Below are positions 36,853 through 50,742 of a stretch of DNA of 64,000 bases, in pieces (position 1 is the stretch's first letter; every line of letters begins with the position of its first letter). This DNA comes from Anaeramoeba flamelloides (lineage: Eukaryota; Metamonada; Anaeramoebidae). The position numbers were made by a program, and so were the translations under genes. Location: assembly GCA_027625915.1 (NCBI GenBank), contig JANTQA010000057.1, positions 8,618,001-8,682,000 of the forward strand. Reading direction: 5' to 3'. Under the pieces are notes generated by a model. The model did not search any database and was not told the DNA's origin. It saw only the letters and a list, made by a program, of their open reading frames with translations.

Positions 36853-39423
36853 TTAATTTAAATTATTTAATTGTTTTAACAAATTTCTGATTTTATATCT
36901 TTTCCCTTTATAATTTACAAATATTTGTTTTTTTGGTTTCCTTTTAAATATATTTTTAGCGGATAAAAATGGTAATTTTTTTTGATATTTTCTTTTTCTA
37001 CTTTTCGTTTGTACATTTGTGTTAGAAAAGAAATCAGTATCAAAATTATTTGGTAAGTTGATTTCATTGGTTGGTTTATACATGGGATATCCCGCCTGCC
37101 TGTTTGGAAACTTGGTCAGCAACCCCTTGGCTTGGTTGGATAATGATATTCTTGAATTGTGCTTTGTTGGTTCTAATTAAATATAAAGTGTAATCAAATA
37201 ATGTAATAAAATAGTAAAAGTATAAAATAAGAATAAAAATTAATTGAAAGCAATAAATAAAAAGATAAGGTTTCAAAATAATAAAGAGTAAAAAAATAAT
37301 AATCAAAATAAAAGAAATTGAAAAAAAAAATAAAGGTTTTAAAGAATAAAAATAAAACAAAATAAAAATCAAAAATTACCATTTTTTGGAGAAATATTAT
37401 CAAAGTTCATGTCAATCTCTTTTTCATTATTAAAATCATCCGAATCTTCAGAATCTTCAACCAAGTTCTTGTTAATTCCATTTTGTCCTGACGCCACGAT
37501 TTTTTCGATACTTAAAATTTCCTTACTTTGTGAGTCAATCTCCAATCTTATTGGCACATCCTCGTCGACATCATAACCGATTTGATAATTTTTTTTCACA
37601 GATTTTAATCTTTTCCATTCGCCGTTGGGATAAATAATCATTTCTTGATCATAACCTTTCTCTTTCTTTAAGATTTGATCAACAAACCCGTCGATTATTA
37701 AATCCTTGATTGCAAATTTACGATCGCATGAAGGGCAAGATGTTTCGTTTGAAACTTTTGTAAAATCTAGAAATGTTTGAAGATCAAAGCATTGGATATG
37801 TGAGCATTGCTTAGCTCTTGCTGGGATTTTGATTCGGTTCATACCCAGTGGGCATTTTAAGGAAATGCTCACTTGATCAATCACTAATCCGGAGCCTTCT
37901 CCAAACACCTTTGATTTATGGATTTGCCAACATTCGTTTTCTGGGATATAATTATTATTTACAATTAATTCACCTTGAGACAAAGTTTTTTTTTTAGTAA
38001 TATTTGGTTGTTGGTTTTGTAATATTGTGTTCTTCCCATTATTGCTCTTATTATTATAATTAAAACAATTATAATTGTTTACATTTTTGCTATTATTTTC
38101 GTTAATACTGGTGTTACTTGTATTGTTGGTGTTAATTGTATTGTTGCTGCTGCTGCTGCTGCTGTTGTTGTTGTTATTATTACCATCATTCGAACACAAA
38201 TCTTTTTCATTTTCAATTCCCTTTTCAAAATCAAGATTAAAATAATGTGGTGGACTTAAAATATTGTTATTATTGTTGGTATTGATATCATTATTATTAC
38301 TATTCTTCCTATTATTAAAATTATTTTCGATATTATTCGTACTATTATTAAAAGTCTGAAGATTGTTAAAATTGTTATTTGTGTTATTTTGGAAAAAAGG
38401 ATTAAAATTATTTTGGTTGTCCATTGTGCCCCAAAGATAATTATTCAACCCCACAATTTGTTGGAAGGTTTGGTTGATTGGCTTTGGTTGGCTTTGCAAT
38501 TCAACCTGATTATAATCAATGTGATTGATATTATTAGTATTCATATTATGAGCATGCATACTATTATTCATGTTTATATTATTATGAAGAACAAATGGGT
38601 TCTGTGGTTGGACTAATTGTTCGCTTTGGTTATTTTGGAATAATAAATTTTGGTTATTAATATCATTAGTATTCTTCGTATTATTAATATTAATATTATT
38701 ATTATTATTATTCTTACTCTTGCTCTGATTCTGATTCTGATCCTTGTTTTCTGGTTTGTTACTCTCGTTCTCATTATAGGAAGAGAATTGTAATTCTTGT
38801 AATACAACGACCCAACTATTGGTGTTGTCAGAGCACGAAACGGTAATGTCGATCATCGGAAACGCTAAAAAGTATTGTTGGAAAATCGACAGATCACATT
38901 CACCCAACCCGTTTTTAGTGTTAAAAATTATTTTTTGACGAGAATTACCGATTTGGATGCACAAACCAGGCACTCTCCCGAAAGAGTATTCAAGAGAATC
39001 CAGATTAAAGCACTTCCAAAACATTCCTGTTTTTGGATACTTGCCGTTTTGGAGTTGTTTTGTTCGCGTCCATCGGATAAAAGGCGGAACAAAGGAATTT
39101 GTCGGAAGATTTTTGACGTGTACGATGTTTTGTGTTGGTGTAAGCACTATGGGCCCAACAACAGGCGACCCAATAGGAACCGGGCTTTGCAACGGGCGGC
39201 CATTAAGAATCTCTAAAATAATCGACGGCGGGATCTTGCTCTGCGTATAGTAAAACAAAGACAACCGAAACTGTGTCGATCTTGCGGCGTCCCACGAGTT
39301 GTGCAGATAAGACGGCAGTAGTTGGCTTGTTTGGGAAATTTGTTCGAAATTTGGTGTAAGGAGAAACTTGCTAATTGCATTTAAAACCAGAAGTGCGTCA
39401 TTGTTCTGTTGGTTTTGATCCAT
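36853..39423 (-). CDS. PIAS/Siz-type SP-RING SUMO E3 ligase
   Basis: Two exons on the minus strand, 39423-37380 and 37172-36853, with a 207-bp GT-AG intron (GTAATT to AATTAG), giving 787 residues. An in-frame extension upstream of 39423 has no ATG, so MDQNQQNND is taken as the start. Residues about 80-250 may be a divergent PINIT region. A long Asn-rich stretch with a short Ser run follows. The SP-RING begins near residue 524: CPLG, then CSHIQC, then SCPSCDRKF, with the Cys-His-Cys-Cys-Cys spacing that binds a single zinc and recruits Ubc9. After it comes an acidic segment (EDSEDSDDFNNE) like a SUMO-interacting region, and the second exon adds a very basic tail (KSRKRKYQKK). It probably transfers SUMO to nuclear proteins. 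The SP-RING call is firm; PINIT is inference. Confidence 0.9.
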
Positions 39424-41020
39424 TAATTGTTGATGGTGTTTTTGATGTGGGAATTGGTTTTTTTTTTTTTTTTTATTTTCCTGTCGAAAAGAAGAGAGAG
39501 TTTTTTTATCCAAAAAAATAAAAAATAGTTTGTCAAGGTAAAATCATGCAATTTAATATTTGATAATTACAAAATGTTGTGAACACTTTATTATTCCATT
39601 TGGAGAAACATTACTCATCACTGTTATGCTGGTTGTTTGAAAATTTATTCTTCATTTTTGTTTCCTTATTTTTGGAAAATTATTTTTGTAATTTTTGTGA
39701 AGACACCTTCTTGTTTGTTTGTGGTCTTTTTTAAATTCTTACTAACACATTCATTCTTTTTTTTTTTTTTTTTTATTTTTATTTTTGAAGCAATTGAAAA
39801 GTCTAAATGGAATTCAAACCTGATCTCGTCCATTTGTGCGGTAATTTTTGGAATTATTAGTTTAAGTTTTGGAATTCAAAAACATATTTCTTTTTCAAAT
39901 TTTTGGAAAATAGAAAATATCACAGTTTATTTGCACAACACAATTCCTCATTAACAGTGGAACGAATTCATTCTGAATTCCTCTTTTAAATAAAAACCTT
40001 TTTTCAAGTTTTAAAAAGTTTTTCTTCCTACAAAACAAATTTACTGAATGACTCATTTGTGAATCGGAAAAGTGACGAAGAAAAAATTACATTTCGGTTT
40101 GTGATCAATTCTTCTGTTCTCGATAGAAGAGTATTGATCAAAATTAGATCATTTTGCTTGACTTTTCTGATGAAAAAAATAGTTAAAAAAAAATTCGGAA
40201 TCTTCTTATTGTGATCTGTCGAAAACAAAATAATTAGATTCTAAATTTAATTGATTCTTTTCAAATATATAAAGTAACTTTAGTAAGAATTGAATTGGAA
40301 AAATTTGTCTTCTGTGAAAAATTATCTTCATTGTTTTTCTTAAGTAAAAATCTTTACCAAAAAAAAAAAAGAAAAATTTCATTTTATATGATTTTTTCAC
40401 ATTGATTATCTATTCAAATTTCTAATCCCTTCTTTAAAAACACATTTCTTTATAACACCCTTTTTTTAATTGATCATTTTTCTTTTTAATGTTGACTTCA
40501 AATCAAGGCAAGACCAAAAGTCTGATAGCTTTAAATGGTAATTTTGTACTTGATACAACAAAACCTTTGTTTTCCTCAAAATGGAAACCATAACACCCTT
40601 CCTAAGCAAAAGTGTTTGTATTGAAGACAAGTCTTATAAGGTCTTTGAATGCTTCTGCCGATCTCTGTCAAATTATTCCAAGATCTTCAAATTTTAAGGG
40701 CAATAGGTTATCATTCAATCTCGGCCATAAACAATTAAAAAAAAAAAAAAGATCTTCAAATTTTTATTGTCTTCAAAGCTTTCAAGAATTTGGAACAATT
40801 TTCACAAGACTTTGTTCAAGAATTTAAAAAGTTTGTAGAGTATTTCTAAAGTAATTATTACCGAACAGTATTTTAATAGAACCAAAAGATTATTTTTTAA
40901 ATTTCAGAAAAAAAATTATCAACTCGATATTTAATGACTACGTTTACACCCAGGAGGGTATTTAGTCTTTAATTTCTTTTAGGTTCACTTCTCAAAAAAA
41001 AATTCCCCTCTGAAGAAATT

Positions 41021-41989
41021 AGTGTTATTTTCCCATTAATAAATGAAACTTTTTCTCTCAATTTCCAAATTGTAAACTTTCTTTCAAAATCATTGGCCCA
41101 TTAAAAATCGAATTTTAAAGAAAAATATTTTTAATAATTGAAGTTTTCTATTATAATATAAAAATTTCAATTTTAATATTCAGTTCTATACTCAAGAGAT
41201 ATTTATTTTTTGTCTAAAAATAAAAGAAAAAAAAATAAAAAAAAACTGTTAAAAAAAATTGTTACATTTATTTTGTAAGGAGTATTAAATAAAAAATAGA
41301 AAATTTAAAAAATTAAAAAAACCCATTTATCGATTCTCCTTCCATTTAAATAAATAAATCTAATCTCTTTTTCATATTAGAAACCAATTTTTTTAATAAT
41401 TCATCTGTTACTTCTTTCCAATTTTTCATTTTCATTTTCTATTTTAACAAAACACGGTTGAAAAAATAAAAAAGAGAAAAAACGATACAGCCAGTTCCAC
41501 TTTAAGGCACAAACTTTGAACGAAATTTAAGGCACAAAAAAATCTCAAATTAAGGCACAAAATTTATAATTTTTTTTTTTTACAATTTATTTTACTAGAA
41601 TTTGAATTTTGTGCCTTAATTTGAGATTTTTATTGTGCCTTAAATTTCGTTGAAAGTTTGTGCCTTAAAAGTGAAACTGACTGTATATTTGCAAAATTTT
41701 CATTGTCAGAGGAAAAACTTCAAAATGATAAAAAAGCAATGCAGAATTCAAATGTAACATGTGCCATTTATTATGGAATTTAATTTATATTAATTATTAC
41801 TGTCATAATCTATTTAAAAGAGTAAAAATTTTGTCATAGAGTACAATAAGATAGTTGTAATTAATGTCTATAAACATCATTTCTAAATGATTAGCTTAAT
41901 ATTTTAGAGCTTTTCAACTAATTATTCATGTAAAAATATTTTGGAGAATTTGAACTAAAAATTTTCATTTTTTTATTGGGAAATAAAAG
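41021..41989. mobile_element. Family I element, copy 2, expanded
   Basis: The left end (GTTATTTTCCCATTAATAAA) and the right part (AATATTTTGGAGAATTTGAAC) match the two ends of I1. About 650 bp of extra sequence lies between them and includes hairpin A3. Confidence 0.5.
41488..41683. mobile_element. Hairpin MITE family A, copy 3
   Basis: 196 bp, TA on both sides. Arms start CAGCCAGTTCCAC and end GTGAAACTGACTG. Three AAGGCACAA motifs are present per arm. It is inserted in I2. Confidence 0.9.
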
Positions 41990-44900
41990 AACACAAAAAT
42001 AAATTACAAATTTCAAAGGTAAAAAAAAAGACAAATTTTCCGAAATTGAGGAATTTAAGGGATTTTTAAGACAAGGAAAACTGTAAAAACATTTCAAACC
42101 CTTAAAAGAAAATGTAAAAAACAATTATAACCGTCTTAACATTTGTTTTATGTTTTTAGATTTGAAATGGAAATATGAAATATTATTATCAAATTTTAGG
42201 TGGATCTAAGAAAGGTAAAATAGTGAAAATTGTTAGTATTGTTGAAAATTTACCCTTTTTTTGTTAAAGAAATCGCCCAATAACTTTAACTGAGATTATG
42301 GAACCATTTCAAGAGTGTTTTTTTTTTTTAAATAAACCCATTATTCCCATCTGAGAATATCGCCCCCAAATGAGACAAAACTTGATATTATATTCTTAAT
42401 TAAAATATAAAAGATTCCATTCATTTATAATATAACCCAAAAACTTAATCTAGGTATATATGGATGAATACGCACCTGCCAAATATAAAGAGATCACCGG
42501 TTTTGATTTTTCACTTTGAATTTATTTCAAATAAAAAAAGTAAAAGAATATTTTTTTCCTATTCAAGACAGTAAAACCACCTATATTTTCGAAGATTTCA
42601 ATTCGAAAGTAATTGGAATTAAACCAGTCTACAATTTTTTTGGTTTAAACGACATAAAATAATAATAAGAAATATTTCCAAATAGTCACCAATTCGATAT
42701 CATTTCTAACCGCCCCAATCATAAATTTCCATTATTGATTTATTTTTTTTTATTTCTTAACATCTAAATAGATAAATTGACAAAAATTATACACCAATTA
42801 TATAAAAAACAGTTGAAAACACACAAAAAACCCAATAATTTGATAATTTCAAATATACCACAATGAAAAGTCTAATGACCAAACGATTTTAACCCACCCC
42901 ACGATTTATTTTAAAATTTAGCTATACCTGTAGAATGAATTTGTTCTTTAAATACTTTGTTTCCTGATTTTTAATCAACCTGAAGATTTTTAAAACATTC
43001 TCCTTAGGATTACCGGAAAAGAGAAAAAAATTTTCATAACAAACAACAAAAACTTAAACAAATGAAAGAAAATTTCCTATATAATATGTTTTCTCTTTCA
43101 TACCAATACTCGTTATATATAAAATGATAAAAAATTATTTCATTTTCATGTAACTTTTTGAATAATAAAAAAAAAAGTTTTAATATTTTATTTCTAAATA
43201 AACCCTTTTTCATATTAAAAGGTACAAGAAAATTTCAAGAATTATTCATAATTGAATCAAATTGATTGCAATATCGTTCTAAAATCTAAGAAACACTTTA
43301 AAACATAAAAAAAAAATCAACCGAATTTCTAAAACACATCCAAACATAACAATAAAAATTAAAATAAAATATTATAAAAATTGATGTTATCTTTTATTTG
43401 AAATGTGGAATCTATTTTTGGAAATTGTAAAGAAAAAAATTATAAAATCAATAGAACCCCCCCGAACTAGGTGAATCTAGATAAAGTTCAGGACATTTTA
43501 TTGATAATTCTTTAAACGTCAAACTTTTGTTCTTCAAGGTCCCATTTTCAAGATAAAGTCACAATTCATCTACTATTTTGTTGGTATGTTTTTTCTTTAT
43601 TTCTCTTTTCTTTGTTCTATGAATCAACCCAATAATGATCTTTCTTAATTCCTATACCTAGCTCGCTTGAAATCAAACTTAAATCGTTTCCATTTATAAA
43701 CTAATATATTATTTCCAAATTGATTTCTTTTTATCTTGCTTTTTCATTTTCTAACTGTTAAATATTCATAAACAAAAAGCAAAAAATGAAAAAAATGAAT
43801 AATTAAAACAAAAATCGCCAATAAGTAATTCTCTTATTAACATCAAATTCAGCGGTATTGGTGTTTTGGGATGTGTGTCCTTTTGTTTGAAAAAAATTTT
43901 AGTTTGTTTTTTTTTCTAAAAGAAAATGGGAAATAAAACCAACTAATAGAAGATATAATGATCTCATCGATAAACACATATTCCTTCCTTTGAATAATAA
44001 GCAAATATAAATATTTTTATTAATTCCTTAATAGGGAAATCTTTAATTCAAGCTTATATCAAATAATGATGAATTGGGCCAAATTAAATTTGAATATCAA
44101 TTGTTACTATATAAATATTTTCTTTTTTCTTTTGTTTTTGCATTATTTTTTTAGGTTAGTATAATAGATCCGAAACAGTAATTTGTATATCTACTTTTTT
44201 TAAAAATCCAATTGTTTTTTTTAGAGATAAACATCAAGAGTCTTGTACCCCAGTATATAAAAAAAATTGAAAAATATTGGAATTGTTTCGGATATTGAGG
44301 TGAGTCGATAATTAAGTGGTACCAAAATTTGTCATAATTTGATAATTTTATATCAATTATTTATATTTTTTTCTGATGAAATTTTGATTCATTTAAATAC
44401 AGTTACCTTTTTTAAGAAACATTACACATTTGATCTTTTATTTGTAGAATTTCATTTGTTTTTATATATAAAATTTTTAACCCCAAGAAGTTATTTCCCT
44501 CATATTTATTATGAGCCTCTTTATTCAGCTAATATGTTTTCGGTCTTCTAGATAAAAAGAGAAAAATCCAATATTTTAAAATAGTGGTTTAATAAGCCAA
44601 AAGCGATTTCTTTAACAACACCATTCAAATAAATTAGATAAAATCCTTTTATAAAATCTTTATCTTTCAACTAAAAACAAATAATTAGAGTATTAAGGGA
44701 CTAGTAAACTAGAAAAAAATATTCAAGTAAACCCAATAACAAATTCAAAAAAAAAAAATACCGCATCTCAGATTTGAAAAACAAAGTTCAAACCTGATAA
44801 CTACAAAATCAAACTTACTTTTAAAACCATTTTCAGACAGAATTCTTGTTTTTAAAAATTTGATCCAATATTCGCATTTTTTAATATTTCATTATTCAAC

Positions 44901-45874
44901 TTATTTCGGAATTAATACAAATACAATATTTTTTTCTGTTTAAAAGAAATAAGGAATCTTATTGTATGTAAATAAACTGTACAAAAAATACACTTTAAAA
45001 ATAAAACCACGTAGTTCTGGAATAAACCTGTATAAAAAATACACCTAATTTCAAAAATTTTTTAATAATTATTTTAAACTGGAAAAAATATAATTTATTT
45101 TTATTCAAAAAACAGTCCAAACCACTTTTATCTTTTTATTAAATGAAAACATCTGTGGAAAAACACCAAACAACCTAATTAAAAATTCTATCAAAATTCT
45201 TTATTAAAACCTGAAAAATCCGACTTATAATCTCTAGAAATAATTTTGAATTAGATTATTTATTAATCAATAATTAATAAACCAATCTTAAATTTTTTCA
45301 TTGAGTTATTGAAAAAAAAGATAGATTAAATATATCAATAGAATTTACAATTATTTCTCAATACTTTAAAGAATTTCTAACGAATAAAACGAATTCCAAT
45401 TAATAATTCTATTAAAAAAAATAATAGCTATTATCAAATAACTGATTATAACACAAACAGTTCCTTGATTATGCTTTTAATACCTTGAAAAGAATATTGC
45501 CTAATCTTTTAAATTTCAAGAAATTTAATAAATATTTGTTAATAAAATAAATGATCAATTTTTTTTGATCTTCACGGATTCAATATTTGATTTATTTTGA
45601 TTGTATTAGAAAAATAAGATTTACTTTTCAGAGTTATTTGCTCATATAGACTCAGAGGAATTACTAAAAGTGAGATTTCTTGAAAATAAAAATTTTTTGA
45701 CAAATTTTTCTTTATGATAATTTGATCCAAAAATCCAAAATGAAAAAGGATCAAATCTTTTGATTGGAAATATCATTGGGAAAAATGAACTTTATTTAAA
45801 AATGATTAATCTTTTCTATAAAGTTGATAAATGAGTTTGCATAACGGTTTTAATTGTATCCTGGTGTAAATAAT

Positions 45875-46562
45875 TAATTTTGCCAAAATAAAGCGTACAA
45901 AAAAAATTAATCTGTATTTCAAAATAAAAAGCGTGTTTTTTTGTTCTAGAAGACCTATACATCAACCGATCAAAGAAACCAACAATAAGCACTAATTAAA
46001 TAGGATATTGGTTTCTTAAAGTTCTATTAATTTTGAAAGAAATTATCTAAAAATAAAGGATCAAATTGTAAAATTTATCTCAAAAATAGAGTAAATTTAT
46101 AAGAAAATTTTTGCAGTTAAAAAAAAACCAAAAATCACAAAAAAAAATGAGAACAATTATGAAAAATTGTCAACTAAATAAGATTCCAATTTAAACCTTA
46201 CTGAAAATATCAGATATTTATTTTCAAAAATGATTTGAACTTAGGTATACTGCAGTCAGTTCCACTTTTAAGGCACAAACTTTCAACGAAATTTAAGGTA
46301 CAATAAAAATCTCAAATTAAGGCACAAAATTCATATTCTAGTAAAAATAAATTGTAAAAAAAAAAATTCCAAATTTTGTGCCTTAATTTGAGATTTTTTT
46401 GTGCCTTAGATTTCGTTGAAAGTTTGTGCCTTAAAAGTGGAACTGACTGTGTTTGGATAGTAAATTTGATGTTGCCTTGCTACAAGAAGAAAAAAAAGCA
46501 CGGATTATTTTTTAAAACACAGATTATAGTCGCTGTAAGCACGCTTAATTTTGATAACTGTG
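45875..46562 (+). mobile_element. Family B element, copy 3, with nested A
   Basis: Same orientation as copies 2 and 4, with AATAAAAAGCGTGTTTTTTT and TCAAAGAAACCAACAA near the left. It is interrupted at GAACTTAGGTATAC by A4 and continues to the right TIR. Without A4 it is about 490 bp. In J1 the matching site is empty. Confidence 0.75.
46253..46449. mobile_element. Hairpin MITE family A, copy 4
   Basis: 197 bp. The flanks are TG on both sides rather than TA. Arms start CAGTCAGTTCCAC. It is inserted in element B3. Confidence 0.9.
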
Positions 46563-47203
46563 CTCTATTACCTTTGGGAAAAATTAAAATTAAGTGAGTC
46601 TAGTCCCTTAAAGAAAACAATTCAGGAAATATCAAACTAAATCTTGTTTTTCTTTCATAAATATAATTGGATCGAAAAGCTCAAAATAATCATAATTCCA
46701 CAACAAGAATAGCACAATCCATACAAATACTTTCAAGACTTTTTCGAACTTTCAGACTGACAGTCTGCAAGTTTTCAGTCTCTGATATTCTTTCAGATTG
46801 TTTCAAATTTCAAATACTCTAGACAAACTTTCTATCAGCCAAAAAAGGGTAAAAAATAAGAATTAACAAAAGATAACATTTTGAATTTAATTGAAATTTT
46901 GGAAAAGTTATCTCAAAGAAAAATATTTGTTAACTTTCAATAACCTGAAACTCTTTTTATGAAAACCAAAAATTGGAAAATTGTTTAAATTAAATGTTTT
47001 TAAAAGTTTGACTTGTAAAAACTTTTAAATTGAAAGTTGTTGCATTGTGATCTTCTAATTCCTTTCAAAATTTGGAACAATTTTAAAAAAACAAAGTGTT
47101 GCTAAGGAAAAAAAGTGACTACAATTTTTGTGCTATTCTTGTCGTATCTGAAGTTGTACAATGTCATTTTTTTTAAATTTTATTTGATTAATAAAATTCA
47201 AAT

Positions 47204-47931
47204 ATGTCTAAAAGAGGAAGAGGTGGCGCCACCGGAAACAAATTCAAAATCTCAGTTGGTCTCCCAACAGCAGCAATTGTCAACTGTGCAGACAACACTG
47301 GTGCTAAAAATTTATATATAATCGGTGTTAAAGGTGTACAAGGAAGATTGAACAGATTACCAGGTGCAAGTGTGGGAGACATGGTATTGATATTCTTTAA
47401 TTTTTATCCTTATTTAACTCAATATTTTACTCTTTTGTGCAGAGTTTTAAACACAATTTATGTTTTCTTTTTTTTCTCATAATGCACCACGAATAACTTT
47501 GAAATACAATAGATCATCTGTTCAGTCAAAAAAGGAAAACCAGATCTCAGAAAAAAAGGTAAATAACTTGAATCAAAAATTGAAACGAAACGAAAAGAAA
47601 ACAAAAAAAATTAAAATTTCTTCTTTGCTTTTTTGTTTCTTATTTTTTGTTTTTTTTTAAAATCCTTTTTATTTAAAACTCTTGTTCCCATTTTCCTCTC
47701 ATTCAACATCACCATAATTTTTTAAACATATTAGTTTTAGCTGGTGTTATTGTCAGACAAAAAAAAGCATGGAGGAGAAGAGAAGGTGTATATATCTTCT
47801 TTGAAGACAATGCAGGTGTCATCGTTAATCCAAATGGCGAAATGAAAGGATCTGTTGTTAATGGACCAGTTGCAAAAGAATGTGCTGATATTTGGCCAAG
47901 AATTGCAAGTAATGCAAGCTCAATCATCTAA
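47204..47931 (+). CDS. 60S ribosomal protein L23 (uL14)
   Basis: Three exons, 47204-47383, 47513-47558 and 47735-47931, separated by GT-AG introns of 129 and 176 bp. The product is 140 residues, exactly the length of human RPL23, and aligns throughout: [68 protein letters not shown] and [18 protein letters not shown]. uL14 sits on the subunit interface of the large ribosomal subunit and contacts the small subunit. The middle exon is only 46 bp. The first intron follows the codon for Met60 directly; the second splits a Val codon. GC is clearly higher than in the spacers, as expected for a highly expressed gene. The last residues (SSII) differ from the animal GSIA. Confidence 0.97.
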
Positions 47932-48780
47932 TAATAAAAAAATTGAATCATCGAATTCATTCATTCTTATTTTTTTTATTATTTTATTAGTTGTTTCCGT
48001 AAATCGGATTTATTTCAAAAAATTACTTTGTCGGCAACCTTTTTTGAGTTCCAATTCTTAAAACAAAATATACACAGTGATCAAAAATATAATACAACAC
48101 TTTCAAAAAAAAGTCTCATAAAATAAATATTAATTAACAAATCTCCTTAAATTTTTCATTTTTTAGAAAATTTTTTTACATACACACCCTTTGATTGGTT
48201 GTCTCTTACATTACTGATTTTCAAAATTTCTGAAATAAATCAAAGTATTTAAAAAATATTGTTTTTTTTTAACAAACAAAAAGTGATGAAATTCAAACTG
48301 CTATTTAACGCTCACTTAGGAGATATATATAAAATCAGTATATTGCCTCATCTTCTTGGCTTGATAATAAATTCCAAAAAATCATTTCACAATTAATTAT
48401 CAGAAACAGTTTTTTTTCTTTTGGTAAGGTTCATCTAATTTCCTTTTTTTTTTTTAGGTGTTTATTTTACATATTTTAGGCACAGGCGAAAATACCTTTT
48501 TCAAATTAGTTTTCTTTTTGTACAACATTTTTAAAAATAATAACTAAGAAAATTGGTTTATGTGATAACCTGAACAATTATACTAAAGAAAATTTCACAA
48601 GTTTACTTTTCACTCTATAAACTTTTAACATTTAAATCAACTAATCTTCAAAGATAAATTCGGCGATTTAGTATCTCCAAGATTTGATAACATTATTCAT
48701 TCTTTTACAAAAATTTCCTTATTTTTCCTATTTTTAGGAATGATCTCATTTTACTCAAAACTTGGTTGGTGATTGACATA

Positions 48781-49226
48781 CAGCCGTTCAAAAGCTACCA
48801 TAAAATTTTTAATAAAACACAATTGATTTTTCTATTCTGATATTCTATTTTCAAAAAATTCGGAAATAAGAGTTATTATTCAAAAAAAAATTTCAATAAA
48901 TGAGCTATTATTCAAATTTTGAGAAACATTAAAAAAAAAATTCAAGATCCCATGAAACTTAAAAATTATTGGTCCAAAAGAGCTCAAAAAAATATCAATA
49001 TTGACTAATCTTTAGAAATTTACCATTTTTGAACAATATTTTCAAGTGCTTCATGAATCTTCAAAATTTTTATTTTAATGTTTCTCAAAATTTGAATAAT
49101 AGCTCATTTATTGAAATTTTTTTTTGAATAATAACTCTTATTTCCGAATTTTTTGAAAATAGAAAATAAGAATTGAAAACTTAAATCTGTTTTAATCAAA
49201 ATTTTATGGTAGACTTGGAAAGACTG
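48781..49226. mobile_element. Family F element, copy 2
   Basis: 446 bp with TA on both sides. The arms are about 150 bp inverse copies, starting CAGCCGTTCAAAAGCTACCA and ending GGTAGACTTGGAAAGACTG. It is non-coding. Ends of the TACAGT type point to Tc1/mariner mobilisation. Confidence 0.85.
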
Positions 49227-50009
49227 TAAATAACTTTTTAAGTTGGAATATTATTAAAAAATCATTTCAAAAAATTAAAAAAAAAAGTTCCCACCTTACT
49301 GAATAACTGGTTAATGATATATTATTTTGTTATTTTAAAAATTATAATAAAAGTATTATTAAGTGATTTCGAGGAAAGTGGTGCAAATTTATTTTAAAAT
49401 ATATTTATTAAACTAAATCTTCAAAAAAGTATTTAAATATACAAAATAATTAACATGTATTTATTAATTCTATATTATAATTTTTCAATTTTTTTCTTAG
49501 GCACTGTGTTACAGAAATAAAAGAAATAAAAATTTTTGATATCAAATATATATATATAATTTTTCACTATGAAAATTAGTTTTTTATAATTTTCAATTTT
49601 TTGGCTGAGAAAAAATTGTTTTCATAACTTTAATCTCAACAAAATATTCCAATAGAATTGAAAAACTTATAACTGTATTTTATTTTCTAAAAAATCATTT
49701 TATCCCGTTTTATATTTCGAGCTTTTTTATTGAAATTTGCTGTGGATTGTTTTCTCCATAAAAAATACTATTTTTTTTTTTTTATTTTTTGGAAATATTT
49801 CAACTAATAACTTTTGAAATAAATACCAAAGTCCGTGATTCAATGGGTATTAATATTAAACTTAATTTTATATTGACAATTAACAAATAGAACCAATAAC
49901 AAAGATGAGTTTTTGGGAAATGTAAAAAAAAGGCAACTTTTTTGGAAATAACCTTTTTTATAAGAACTTTGCCATTTTTTCTTAATTTAAAAGATCATCT
50001 AATAAATAT

Positions 50010-50560
50010 AAATTTGGGAAAATCATTAAATGTCAAAATTGGTCAAATTATCATTTTTTTCAAAATAATCAATTATATTGAAATATATTGGATGTAGGTT
50101 TTTATAAACCCTTAACAGGTAGGATGTATGTATTTAAACCCCACTTTACGGGTAGGTCAAGGTATGTTAGGGTAGGTAACGGTATGTTAGAATAGGTTTG
50201 GGTGGTTTAAATGGTATGCTAGAAAATTTTAGCCAGGATTTTGAAAAAAAAAATAATTAAGAGAACAATTAGACTTTTGCAACTTTTTTTAAGGGAAAAA
50301 AATTTTCCACTTAACTTTATGGTTAAAATTGGGTTTTGAACAAATTTTTAAAAATATTTAGTATTGATGATTTCAAATTTTTAGATTTTCTACAATTTAA
50401 GTAATAAAATAATACCAATCGCAAAAGACCCTTTTTGACCTTTCCTCTCACAATTATAAAAAACCATTAAAAACTTTATATCAATGATAATAATCAAGAA
50501 ACTCTTCAAAAATATGACAAATTTCGATTTGACCAATTTTGAAATTTAATAATATACCCC
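50010..50560. repeat. Dispersed repeat family L, copy 2
   Basis: Same orientation as 18310-18870. It contains an iterated GGTATGTTAG / GGGTAGGT patch at about 50130-50215; the other copy has a shorter, worn version. Confidence 0.7.
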
Positions 50561-50716
50561 TAAATTTATTTATAAAAATAAAACCATCAAACTACAAAAC
50601 GAAAAAATATGAATTTTTAGTTCAGATCTTAAAAAATCTCTGAAAATATTACCAGCACTAATAAAAAAAGTTTACAATAACAACAAACATACCAAACGAT
50701 AATTAAAACAAAATAT

Positions 50717-50742
50717 TTATATATATATATATATATATATAT
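50717..50742. repeat. TA microsatellite
   Basis: Uninterrupted AT alternation, with no other feature next to it. Confidence 0.95.

Larger units (their letters stand above)
44693..46611. mobile_element. Family J element, copy 2, with nested B and A
   Basis: Left end TTAAGGGACTAGTAAACTAG and right end CTAGTCCCTTAA are inverse copies. The interior aligns with J1 in two blocks. Element B3 lies near the right end, and A4 lies inside B3. Removing these leaves about 1.2 kb. No coding frame. Confidence 0.7.
39424..47203. other. 7.8-kb spacer
   Basis: No gene is supported. It holds I2 (with A3 inside) and J2 (with B3 and A4 inside). The stretches 39424-41020 and 41990-44692 are AT-rich with homopolymers and show no element or RNA I can recognise. 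The final 600 bp are A-rich leader for the RPL23 gene, with a repeated TTTCAGACTGACAGTCTG-like patch near 46750. Confidence 0.55.

Noticed and set aside
38875-39250. Two plus-strand open frames opposite the SP-RING gene
   Set aside because: They lie opposite the better conserved first part of that gene and resemble no family.
50130-50215. Telomere-like repeats
   Set aside because: The G-rich patch is irregular, short and internal to dispersed repeat L.
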